Source: Lachnospiraceae bacterium (GTDB lineage Bacteria; Bacillota; Clostridia; Oscillospirales; Ruminococcaceae). Taken from it: DNA of 21,204 nt. Positions within the stretch are counted from its first letter, which is position 1. Every line of letters begins with the position of its first letter. The notes beneath the pieces were generated by a model. It had not been told where the DNA came from, did no database searches, and saw only the letters and a list, made by a program, of their open reading frames with translations. The stretch spans positions 1 through 21,204 of the forward strand of contig JAMPFE010000035.1 in NCBI GenBank assembly GCA_023664705.1, in the 5' to 3' direction. Shown one piece after another: positions 14,578 through 20,014 of the stretch. Both the position numbers and the translations under genes were made by a program.

Positions 14578-15390
14578 TCACTTTAATTTCTTACCGCAGT
14601 ATGGGCAGAAATTCTTTTCATCCTCTCTTTCCGCGGCTTTTTGCCTCTGGGATATCTGCTCGGAAAATCCCGCTGTGATAATACCCGTCGGCACCGCGAC
14701 AAGTCCAATGCCGAGCAAAGCTATCACGCCGCTCATCACGCGCCCGAGAACCGTCACGGGATAAATATCGCCGTACCCGACTGTAGTCAGAGTTGCGATT
14801 GCCCACCAGATACCTGAAAGCGCGTTGTCGAATTTGTCAGGCTGCGCCGCGTGCTCCGCGTCGTACATCAGCACGGCGGCGATGACGATAAGAAACGACA
14901 CCACGATCATAGAGCTTATCAGCTGGCTTGCTTTGCGGCGAAATACCTCGCCGATGTCGTGCAGCGCGTGAGTGTATCGGTTGAGCTTAAATGCCCGAAA
15001 CAAGCGGAAAATTCTAAGCATTCTCAAAACCATAAGATTTGCGGAGACAAAAGTCAAGAAACTCGGCAGCAGCGAAACGAGGTCAATCACGGCGGCGAAC
15101 GAACGGATATACCGAAGTCTCGCCCGCCAACTCGGGAGCTCGGGATATTTCAAGTCCGACGTCCAGAGCCTTACAATATATTCGACGGAAAAAATAATGA
15201 CCGAGACGGTCTCGATCACTCCGCAGACGCGCGACGCCTCCTGCGGCAGCTTAAAGGTATCGGCGATAATTATTCCGACGTTCAGCAAAATCAATATCAT
15301 CAGCACGATATCGGCGACCCTGCTTGCTGTATCGTGCGGAGCGGCTACCTCGAGGATTTCGTAGGTGCGCTGTTTTATTTTCTTGTACAT
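14578..15390 (-). CDS. Voltage-gated potassium channel (six-helix Kv type) with C-terminal zinc-knuckle half
   Basis: A 270-residue ion channel subunit expected to form a tetramer in the cytoplasmic membrane. Helices S1-S3 span about 25-115. S4 (about 120-138) carries the voltage-sensor repeat with Arg123, 126, 129, 132, Lys135 and Arg138 at every third residue. S5 is about 157-176. The pore helix and selectivity filter TTVGYGD are at 202-208, and S6 is about 216-240. After S6 is a short coil and a C-terminal CPYCGKK with Cys262 and Cys265, half of a zinc ribbon, so a metal site might be shared between subunits. It lies between the repressor and the recombinase, the usual place for lysogenic cargo. 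The ribosome site is weak (GGTGATAA). Confidence 0.93.
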   Translation of the reverse strand: MYKKIKQRTYEILEVAAPHDTASRVADIVLMILILLNVGIIIADTFKLPQEASRVCGVIETVSVIIFSVEYIVRLWTSDLKYPELPSWRARLRYIRSFAAVIDLVSLLPSFLTFVSANLMVLRMLRIFRLFRAFKLNRYTHALHDIGEVFRRKASQLISSMIVVSFLIVIAAVLMYDAEHAAQPDKFDNALSGIWWAIATLTTVGYGDIYPVTVLGRVMSGVIALLGIGLVAVPTGIITAGFSEQISQRQKAAEREDEKNFCPYCGKKLK

Positions 15391-15440
15391 TTTATCACCG
15401 TTTTTATAAAGTATAACAGCTGTTTAAAGTTACAATATAT

Positions 15441-15465
15441 GCCGCCCGAAAGAGCGGCTTTGCTT
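15441..15465 (+). terminator. Weak hairpin between the channel and repressor A genes
   Basis: GCCGC (15441-15445) pairs with GCGGC (15454-15458), followed in the plus direction by TTTGCTTT. No plus-strand gene ends here, and in the minus direction, where repressor A ends, there is no T run. Its role is uncertain. Confidence 0.3.
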
Positions 15466-15468
15466 TAG

Positions 15469-15840
15469 TCAAGCCTCTTCAGCCGCATCGGAACTGCTTT
15501 TTTGTGTATAGCGGGGGTTCTGCAGTAAGAACTCCGTTACATAAATAAGCGCTAGTTTTTGCCCGTCCTCATTCAACTCGCGGTAGCCCGCAATGAGATT
15601 ACGCTCGTTTTCATCGTTGGCGGGGTTTGTCCTTGGCGGCGTGTCGTTGCCGAGAAGATAATCAACAGAACAGCCGAGATATTTTGCGATTTTTGCTAGA
15701 GCAGCTGGTTTAGGGGATGATTTTCCACTTTTCCAGTCGCTTATATTGCCCGTGGAAATACCCGTATCCTCAGCAAGCTTTTTTTGGGTTATCCCACGCT
15801 CTTTTAATACTTCAAATAAAAAAGGAATTTTTGTTGCCAT
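15469..15840 (-). CDS. XRE-family transcriptional repressor (repressor A, CI-like)
   Basis: A 123-residue protein. Residues about 8-62 form the Cro/CI helix-turn-helix (ITQKKLAEDTGISTGNISDWKSGK then SVDYLLG), and the C-terminal half (about 75-115) is a short helical oligomerisation region. There is no LexA/CI-type autoprotease domain, so induction must work otherwise. An AAGGAGG site supports the start. It is transcribed away from a divergent promoter whose spacer is filled by a perfect operator-like dyad. The same dyad is found 1.3 kb away ahead of a Cro-like gene, so this protein is the best candidate binder of both. Confidence 0.9.
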   Translation of the reverse strand: MATKIPFLFEVLKERGITQKKLAEDTGISTGNISDWKSGKSSPKPAALAKIAKYLGCSVDYLLGNDTPPRTNPANDENERNLIAGYRELNEDGQKLALIYVTEFLLQNPRYTQKSSSDAAEEA

Positions 15841-15852
15841 AAGAAAACCTCC

Positions 15853-15881
15853 TTGACAAGTCTCGCATTTGCGAGTATAAT
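15853..15881 (+). promoter_or_regulatory. Rightward promoter with embedded operator A1
   Basis: TTGACA (15853-15858), 17-base spacer, TATAAT (15876-15881). The spacer contains the perfect dyad CTCGCATTTGCGAG (15862-15875), so a bound repressor would block RNA polymerase. A weak minus-strand promoter for repressor A (TATATT at about 15880-15885) would start transcription inside the dyad, giving autoregulation. Confidence 0.85.
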
Positions 15882-15945
15882 ATAATTAACACGGAATGAG
15901 CCGTGAATTTTGACAGCCAGAAATGGCGAAAAGGAGAGTAAAGGT

Positions 15946-16152
15946 ATGAAACAGGAATTTATGAATTTGTGTGGTTTTATAATTGCTTTAGTGCTCAGCG
16001 TTTTGGCGATAATTGCAATAGTTTTAGGCTTAATTGCGATTATAGCTGAACTGCACGAAAGTTACCTTGAAAGAAAAGTAAAGACACTGGAATATAAAAA
16101 ACGCTTAGAACGTCAAAAGGAGTTAGAAAAAAGATTTAAAAAAGTCGATTAG
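15946..16152 (+). CDS. Small single-helix membrane protein under operator A1
   Basis: A 68-residue protein that I do not recognise. It has one strong transmembrane helix (about 10-35) followed by a highly charged, Lys/Glu-rich coiled-coil tail (about 40-68). The ATG at 15946 follows AAGGAGAG; an upstream in-frame start lacks a site. It is the first gene transcribed from the operator A1 promoter, where a Cro protein would normally be expected. Its last 30 bases overlap the 3' end of the convergent unknown gene. Confidence 0.7.
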   Translation: MKQEFMNLCGFIIALVLSVLAIIAIVLGLIAIIAELHESYLERKVKTLEYKKRLERQKELEKRFKKVD

Positions 16153-16572
16153 ACGTTTTTCTTCCCTTATTTTTTCTTCTTTTCTGTTCTTTACGATAAG
16201 TTCGCTGATTTTCTTAAACCTGTCGCTTTCATCTGCCGGGTGGTAGTCCGGTATTGTTATAAAATTGTTGTCATTCCAATCTAGTATAGCATACATCCCC
16301 CATATTTCAGTAACGGAACCATCCTTTCCCGAAGTATAGCAAATGTGCAAAAGGAAAAGGTATTGGCATAAAGAATTAGACAAATAAAAGCTATCTTCAT
16401 CGTAAAGGATAGCCCAATCCGACCGCGAATGAATTGCCAACTCGGTGGCTGCAGGACTGCTTCCGTAGTCGGTGGTATCAAAAAAATCTTTGGCTGGCTG
16501 CCAATTCAACTCGTTATTTTGGGTTTTCTCCATTATTTTACCAATAAACTCATTGATTTCCGCATTAATCAT
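16123..16572 (-). CDS. Unknown soluble protein, second gene of a leftward cassette
   Basis: A 149-residue protein with no family that I recognise. It looks soluble and globular, with an aromatic-rich middle (EDSFYLSNSLCQYLFLLHIC, IWGMYAILDW) and a basic, Lys/Glu-rich C-terminal helix (about 120-149). AAGGAGG precedes the ATG, and the start overlaps the upstream gene by ATGA, so the two are translated together. AT-rich composition differs from the flanking phage genes, pointing to later acquisition. Confidence 0.7.
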   Translation of the reverse strand: MINAEINEFIGKIMEKTQNNELNWQPAKDFFDTTDYGSSPAATELAIHSRSDWAILYDEDSFYLSNSLCQYLFLLHICYTSGKDGSVTEIWGMYAILDWNDNNFITIPDYHPADESDRFKKISELIVKNRKEEKIREEKRLIDFFKSFF

Positions 16573-17045
16573 AAAAGATAATCCTCCTTATCTAAAATAT
16601 TCAGCACACCGGAAATATGGCTTTGAAGAATATTGCAATCCTCTTCATCGAAAATATGTCCCGGAGCGACAACTTTTTTAATGTACTCTTCACAATCTTC
16701 AATCTTTTTCTTATGCTTATCTTTCAAGTGATCTGTGCATTCAGAAAGACGGAGTATAACATCTTGGAACTCGAAATAAAAATGCTTTATTTGATCACTT
16801 GAATAAACTTGTCTCATTTCGCGCTTTGATTTTGGGTTAGGGGATAATCCTTGCCTAATTTTATTTAGTTTCTCTATACATTCCTGCCGGTGTGAAATAA
16901 ATTTAAATTTATTTATTAAAGCAGTTTGATTATCAGTTACTGCTTTTTTTATTTTTCCGGTTTTTGCAAACGTCAAAAAAGTCAATAACAAGCTTATCAC
17001 TCCAATTAAACCGCTAATTAACGTCACCAAATCTTGCCATGTCAA
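16569..17045 (-). CDS. Unknown membrane-anchored protein, first gene of a leftward cassette
   Basis: About 158 residues. One N-terminal transmembrane helix (about 6-28, LISGLIGVISLLLTFLTFA) is followed by a cytoplasmic helical domain rich in Lys, Glu and His (about 35-155). The family is unknown to me. The TTG at 17,045 lies about 9 bases after AAGGAAG and is my preferred start; the GTG at 17,054 directly abuts that site. It pairs with the next gene by ATGA overlap. Its leader is transcribed from a perfect promoter at 17,249-17,277 that runs head-on into the operator A2 promoter. Confidence 0.68.
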   Translation of the reverse strand: MTWQDLVTLISGLIGVISLLLTFLTFAKTGKIKKAVTDNQTALINKFKFISHRQECIEKLNKIRQGLSPNPKSKREMRQVYSSDQIKHFYFEFQDVILRLSECTDHLKDKHKKKIEDCEEYIKKVVAPGHIFDEEDCNILQSHISGVLNILDKEDYLL

Positions 17046-17132
17046 AAGAACCACTTCCTTAACCGCCTATGGGCGGCTTTTGTTATTTATAGCCAAAAAT
17101 TTTCAACTACTTATGTGCAAATGTAACGAAAA

Positions 17133-17146
17133 TTCGCGTTTACGAG
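17133..17146. promoter_or_regulatory. Degenerate operator A copy
   Basis: TTCGCGTTTACGAG matches the A1 dyad at 11 of 14 positions and sits 9 bases upstream of the -35 of the A2 promoter. It could be an auxiliary weaker site for cooperative binding. Identified by eye only. Confidence 0.4.
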
Positions 17147-17154
17147 AAAATGTA

Positions 17155-17183
17155 TTGACAAATCTCGCAAATGCGAGTATAAT
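17155..17183 (+). promoter_or_regulatory. Rightward promoter with embedded operator A2
   Basis: TTGACA (17155-17160), 17-base spacer, TATAAT (17178-17183), with the perfect dyad CTCGCAAATGCGAG (17164-17177) filling the spacer. Over the 30 bases from the -35 this block differs from A1 at only three positions. It should drive the Cro-like gene at 17,308. Confidence 0.86.
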
Positions 17184-17248
17184 AAACTTGTCAAGGAAAT
17201 TGGCAAAGAATAACCCGCCGCAACGGATATAAAAAACTTGACAAATTT

Positions 17249-17277
17249 ATTATATCACATTTGGCGGATTTTGTCAA
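17249..17277 (-). promoter_or_regulatory. Perfect leftward promoter facing operator A2
   Basis: Minus-strand TTGACA (17272-17277), 17-base spacer, TATAAT (17249-17254) with a TGTGA extension. It is the only strong promoter found for the leftward two-gene cassette ending at 16,123. Its transcript would cross the A2 promoter and operator, so the two promoters converge within about 100 bases. Confidence 0.8.
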
Positions 17278-17307
17278 TACGGTTCTTTAAAAACAGGAGG
17301 TGAGACA

Positions 17308-17505
17308 ATGGACGGCTACAAAGAGCTGCGTGCCGAGATAAGCAAGCAAAAGGTACTGCGCGACATGACGAACAAAGACCTCGCGAAAGCGACCGAGCTT
17401 GCGGAAAGCACTATCAACGGGTTTATGTGCGGTCAGCGTTACAGTAAGCTGGCTGCCGAGAAGTTATGCGAGCTTCTGGATATCCCACTGAAACCGCCCG
17501 CTTAA
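17308..17505 (+). CDS. Small Cro-like helix-turn-helix protein
   Basis: A 65-residue protein almost entirely made of an XRE helix-turn-helix (about 6-60: LRDMTNKDLAKATELAESTINGFMCG then KLCELLDIPL). AGGAGG lies 8 bases before the ATG. As a minimal DNA-binding protein under the operator A2 promoter, it is the natural counter-repressor to repressor A. Its stop codon sits inside an imperfect hairpin (17,497-17,530). Confidence 0.85.
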   Translation: MDGYKELRAEISKQKVLRDMTNKDLAKATELAESTINGFMCGQRYSKLAAEKLCELLDIPLKPPA

Positions 17506-17530
17506 CCGCTCCCCGAGCGGCTTGAGCGGG
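17497..17530 (+). repeat. Imperfect nested hairpin over the Cro-like stop codon
   Basis: Outer arms CCCGCT/AGCGGG (17497-17502 with 17525-17530) and inner arms CCGCT/AGCGG (17506-17510 with 17516-17520). No T run follows, so it is not a standard terminator; it may shape translation or RNA decay between two small genes. Confidence 0.5.
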
Positions 17531-17551
17531 AACGAAAGCGAGGTGAGACCA

Positions 17552-17749
17552 ATGGGAATGAGACTAACAGAAAACAACGCGCGGGCGGCGGTCAAGATAA
17601 TGGAGGTTCTTGCGGAAAACAAGTGCGCTATTGCCGACATCACGGGGATTTTCTCTTATGTAGAGCTGAAAATCCGTGATATGGCAACAGCGCCGAGTTT
17701 GGACTATGACGCCCTTCTGAAAGAGCTTACATCTAATCTTGTGAATTAG
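17552..17749 (+). CDS. Small unknown phage-type protein
   Basis: A 65-residue protein that I do not recognise, predicted all-helical (RAAVKIMEVLAENKCAIADITGIFSYVELKIRDMA). GAGGTGAGACC precedes the ATG at 17,552. It is the second gene after the Cro-like gene and is likely in the same transcript. Its 3' end overlaps the convergent Cys-rich gene by 17 bases. Confidence 0.68.
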   Translation: MGMRLTENNARAAVKIMEVLAENKCAIADITGIFSYVELKIRDMATAPSLDYDALLKELTSNLVN

Positions 17750-17921
17750 ACACATTGTTTTCCGATTCAAGCGTTTTTCTGTAGCAATATTCGCTTAAAT
17801 CGGAGACGGCAATAGACAGTTGGCAGACTTTCTCGCCGTCCGCATCGACTGTTAGGCGCGTTCTAAATACACAGTCGGTTCTGCAGTTTCCGTTAATAAA
17901 CGGACAAAATGTATTTTTCAT
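17733..17921 (-). CDS. Small Cys-rich protein, possibly metal binding
   Basis: A 62-residue protein on the opposite strand to its neighbours. Its N-terminus is CPFINGNCRTDCVF with Cys6, Cys13 and Cys17, and two further cysteines follow, a pattern consistent with a small zinc or iron site. An AGGGGGTGG site supports the ATG at 17,921, and a promoter lies 20 bases further upstream. Similar short CPF-initial proteins are, from memory, found in clostridial prophages, but the role is unknown. Confidence 0.7.
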   Translation of the reverse strand: MKNTFCPFINGNCRTDCVFRTRLTVDADGEKVCQLSIAVSDLSEYCYRKTLESENNVSNSQD

Positions 17922-17943
17922 ATTTCCACCCCCTTTCGCTTTC

Positions 17944-17972
17944 ATTATAGCACAGAGGGCGGCGGAAAGCAA
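17944..17972 (-). promoter_or_regulatory. Promoter of the Cys-rich gene
   Basis: Minus-strand TTGCTT (17967-17972), 17-base spacer, TATAAT (17944-17949) with TGTGC just before the -10. Confidence 0.65.
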
Positions 17973-17989
17973 GAAAGCGAGGTGAGACA

Positions 17990-18124
17990 ATGGAGCGAAA
18001 AGAGGACGCAAAAAAGCTCGTCGAGCTGCTAAGGCGGCTTAACGAGGAGGAACAGTTGGCAGCGCTTGACATCGCGAGGGCGACCGAGCTTTTGGCGCGA
18101 AAAAAGGCGGCGAAGAAATCTTAA
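17990..18124 (+). CDS. Very small helical protein, 44 residues
   Basis: A strongly charged peptide (MERKEDAKKLVELLRRLN at its start, KKAAKKS at its end) predicted to be one or two helices. GAGGTGAGAC lies just before the ATG, matching the translation start block of two other genes in this region. No family is recognised. Its stop codon overlaps the stop of the convergent repressor B gene. Confidence 0.6.
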   Translation: MERKEDAKKLVELLRRLNEEEQLAALDIARATELLARKKAAKKS

Positions 18125-18486
18125 TCCTCACCGCCCTTGTGACCGTTCACTATTCGTTCAAGGTACTCCAAAAAATCCTCGCGGTCTTTTTCGGGGAGCT
18201 TGAAATAGTTTTCCATTATCTTCCGCTCCATAGGAGTTAAATCGTACTGCGCTTCCAAAAGCTCCATTTCGGTTGGCTCTTTCGGCGGCATTCCCAACAG
18301 GCTGTCGGTCGTTACGCCGTAGAAATTGGCGATCCGAATAAGCACCTCCAACGACGGTGTAACGCTGTTTTTGTCTCGCTCGTATTTTTGATAGGAGCTT
18401 AAGCTAACACCGAGCGCGGCGGCGGCTTGTTCTTGATTTATCCCCTTGCTTTTGCGAAGTTTCTTCAGCCGTTCGTTTATTTCCAT
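18121..18486 (-). CDS. XRE-family transcriptional repressor (repressor B)
   Basis: A 121-residue protein with an N-terminal helix-turn-helix (about 3-60: INERLKKLRKSKGINQEQAAAALGVSLSSYQKYERD then VTTDSLLG) and a helical C-terminal half ending in PEKDREDFLEYLERIV. AGGAGT precedes the ATG at 18,486. It lacks a protease domain. It is transcribed leftward from a promoter whose spacer contains a TAGCA-N7-TGCTA dyad. The same dyad fills the spacer of the divergent rightward promoter. The sequence and operator are unrelated to those of repressor A, so the element has two separate circuits. Confidence 0.9.
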   Translation of the reverse strand: MEINERLKKLRKSKGINQEQAAAALGVSLSSYQKYERDKNSVTPSLEVLIRIANFYGVTTDSLLGMPPKEPTEMELLEAQYDLTPMERKIMENYFKLPEKDREDFLEYLERIVNGHKGGED

Positions 18487-18508
18487 TGCAATCAACTCCT
18501 TTTTTAAT

Positions 18509-18537
18509 ATTGTAGCACGTTTGTTGCTAAAATTCAA
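18509..18537 (-). promoter_or_regulatory. Repressor B promoter with embedded operator B1
   Basis: Minus-strand TTGAAT (18532-18537), 17-base spacer, TACAAT (18509-18514). The dyad TAGCACGTTTGTTGCTA (18513-18529) overlaps the -10 and spacer, which suggests autorepression. Confidence 0.8.
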
Positions 18538-18564
18538 GTGGTTTTAGAGGATTTGGCAAAATAT

Positions 18565-18577
18565 ATGCAAATTGCAT
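18565..18577. repeat. 13-base palindrome between the B operators
   Basis: ATGCAAATTGCAT is a perfect odd palindrome. A degenerate B-type dyad (TAGCA-N7-TGCAA) lies nearby at 18,587-18,603. Either could bind an additional regulator in the repressor B divergent region. Confidence 0.45.
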
Positions 18578-18609
18578 AATTAAATATAGCAAAGATTATG
18601 CAACATTAC

Positions 18610-18626
18610 AAGCAATATTATTGCTA
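18610..18626. promoter_or_regulatory. Operator B2
   Basis: AAGCAATATTATTGCTA shares the AGCA-N7-TGCT core of B1 and B3 and lies just upstream of the -35 of the rightward promoter. Confidence 0.65.
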
Positions 18627-18632
18627 AATTTC

Positions 18633-18661
18633 TTGACGAATAGCAATATTTGTGCTATAAT
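18633..18661 (+). promoter_or_regulatory. Rightward early promoter with embedded operator B3
   Basis: TTGACG (18633-18638), 17-base spacer, TATAAT (18656-18661). The dyad TAGCAATATTTGTGCTA (18641-18657) covers the spacer and the start of the -10. It should drive the small-gene train beginning at 18,726. Confidence 0.84.
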
Positions 18662-18725
18662 ATAATTACAAGAGATACAAAACATACTCTTGAATAGGCT
18701 GGCAGATGGCAGAAAGGAGAAAGCA

Positions 18726-18848
18726 ATGGATGAGATGACGGATTTCCAGTTTAAAACGCTTATCAATGCGATAATCCAAATCATCAAAGACAGCAGCACC
18801 AAAGATGAGATGATCGCAAAGATAAAAGCCTTAACCGCTAAGGGCTAA
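18726..18848 (+). CDS. Very small unknown protein, 40 residues
   Basis: An ORF preceded by AAAGGAG, the first gene after the operator B3 promoter. The peptide is amphipathic and helical (DFQFKTLINAIIQIIKD). No family is recognised. Confidence 0.62.
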   Translation: MDEMTDFQFKTLINAIIQIIKDSSTKDEMIAKIKALTAKG

Positions 18849-18909
18849 GGCTTCCCACAAAAATCAAAGATATGGCGGTATCTGCCGCCGCCTTATCAAT
18901 GATATAACC

Positions 18910-18938
18910 ATTATAGCACAAAGGCAGAGAAAAGTCAA
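18910..18938 (-). promoter_or_regulatory. Leftward promoter with no evident gene
   Basis: Minus-strand TTGACT (18933-18938), 17-base spacer, TATAAT (18910-18915) with TGTGC before the -10, resembling the promoter at 17,944. No minus-strand gene follows. A short RNA containing a GGCGG/CCGCC stem and then a T-rich stretch could be made near 18,865-18,900. Confidence 0.5.
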
Positions 18939-18967
18939 GGGCTTTTTGGGAAAGAGCGGGTGATACA

Positions 18968-19114
18968 ATGGACGAAAAGGTTGAACCGACAAGCGAGGGC
19001 TTCCGCTATCTTTTGAAGCAGATAATCCTTATGCTTGACGAAAGCGGCGCGCCGTTATCGGTGCTGCTAACGGTTATCAGAATACGGAATTTGTTGAAGG
19101 AGGACACGGAATAA
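18968..19114 (+). CDS. Small unknown phage-type protein, 48 residues
   Basis: The ATG follows GGGTGATAC. The protein is mostly helical (GFRYLLKQIILMLDE, SVLLTVIRIRNLL). Its stop codon TAA shares its last base with the next start (TAATG), so the two are translated together. Family unknown. Confidence 0.66.
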   Translation: MDEKVEPTSEGFRYLLKQIILMLDESGAPLSVLLTVIRIRNLLKEDTE

Positions 19115-19239
19115 TGGAACTGGCGGCAAAAGTACTGAACCTTATGCAAAAGCTCCCCGAGGACGAGCAGGAGGAATTCTACATAGACCTGCTTGAAAGG
19201 GCGGCGATAGCGGAGAAAAGGGCTGAGGAAAGCAAGTAA
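19114..19239 (+). CDS. Small unknown phage-type protein, 41 residues
   Basis: GGAGG lies about 10 bases before the ATG, inside the previous gene. The peptide is charged and helical (KLPEDEQEEFYIDLLERAA). It is coupled to the preceding gene by TAATG. Family unknown. Confidence 0.66.
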   Translation: MELAAKVLNLMQKLPEDEQEEFYIDLLERAAIAEKRAEESK

Positions 19240-19296
19240 CGGCGCTTGGCAACTGTACAACCACACCGAGCATACAATTAAACGGGAGGTGTTTTT

Positions 19297-19491
19297 ATGG
19301 CAATAATCAGGACATTTACGGCGAAGAACGGCGCTCATATCACGGTCGACGACAGCGCGATCGCGGGCGTTTCCGACGAGGAAATGCAAAAGCGCATAGA
19401 CCTCATGCTGAAAACCGCCGAGGAAATTTGGTGGAACGAAATGCGCCGCCGCGCTGCTGCCGAGCGCGCAAAGCAGAAAGCCGAGGCGTAA
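19297..19491 (+). CDS. Small unknown phage-type protein, 64 residues
   Basis: GGGAGG precedes the ATG. The N-terminal MAIIRTFTAKNGAHITVDD is a beta-strand-like start and the rest is a long Arg/Lys/Glu-rich helix. The MAIIRTF opening recurs, from memory, in small proteins of clostridial prophages. No function is known. Confidence 0.68.
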   Translation: MAIIRTFTAKNGAHITVDDSAIAGVSDEEMQKRIDLMLKTAEEIWWNEMRRRAAAERAKQKAEA

Positions 19492-19540
19492 AATCAACGG
19501 GACGTTCAAAGAGCGGACAAGCTCTTGGAAAGGACACGAC

Positions 19541-19765
19541 ATGAACAAATACGGAAATTTGAAATGCGAGGGCTGCGGCTCGTACGCTCTTAAACTGCAC
19601 GTCAGCGCCGACGGTCTCGACGAGCAGAGCGCAGCAGGCGCGGGGAGCGGCTTCGTCTGGGAAGTTTCTCTCGATTGCGGGGAGTGCGGGCGCGTTTTCC
19701 CGATATGCCGCACGCGCGAGTTCAATCACGTAAGCGACATCGCGGACAAGGAGGACAAGCCATGA
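19541..19765 (+). CDS. Small zinc-ribbon protein
   Basis: A 74-residue protein with two CxxC pairs, Cys9/Cys12 (CEGC) and Cys46/Cys49 (CGEC), as expected for one zinc ribbon. A GGAAAGGAC site precedes the ATG. Its stop overlaps the next start (ATGA). It probably binds nucleic acid or protein partners in phage biology, but no specific role is visible. Confidence 0.75.
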   Translation: MNKYGNLKCEGCGSYALKLHVSADGLDEQSAAGAGSGFVWEVSLDCGECGRVFPICRTREFNHVSDIADKEDKP

Positions 19766-20014
19766 CGGAAAAAGAAACCAAAATACGCCTGATAGTCACG
19801 AACGTGCTGTTTCTGGCTGGGGCTGTTTGTATGCGTGTGCTGTATGGGGCATTTGGACTATCTGGACGAGTGCCGAATAACGTGCAGCGTAGAGGAGTTT
19901 CAAGCGGCGCTCGGGAAAGCGGTCTTCGGGCTGGCGCTTATGGGCGCGGGAATGTTCGTCGGGCGGAACGTGGAGTTCGACGAGGAAAGCGAGGACGACG
20001 AGAATGATGAATGA
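19762..20014 (+). pseudogene. Small membrane protein gene with a +1 frame change (broken, sequencing error or programmed shift)
   Basis: The ATG frame reads MTEKETKIRLIVTNVLF, then turns into an Arg/Gly-rich, unnatural sequence. From about 19,813 the +1 frame instead reads WLGLFVCVCCMGHLDYLDE and continues as a natural membrane protein with two hydrophobic segments and an acidic C-terminus (EFDEESEDDENDE), ending at TGA 20,012-20,014. The joined product would be about 83 residues. The switch lies at a TTT-C, where a +1 slip is conceivable. The downstream frame lacks a start of its own. Confidence 0.7.

Noticed and set aside
17061..17082. Possible terminator (CCGCC/GGCGG then CTTTTGTT) upstream of the leftward cassette
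   Set aside because: No plus-strand gene ends here, and it lies in the 5' leader of the minus-strand transcript; a role is not supported.
17238..17243. Another plus-strand TTGACA near the Cro-like gene
   Set aside because: No acceptable -10 lies at 16-18 bases, so I do not call a promoter; the perfect hexamers close by belong to the minus-strand promoter.
19006..19725. Minus-strand open frame of 239 codons in the early-gene region
   Set aside because: It lies opposite four well-spaced small plus-strand genes with ribosome sites and has no start signal of its own.
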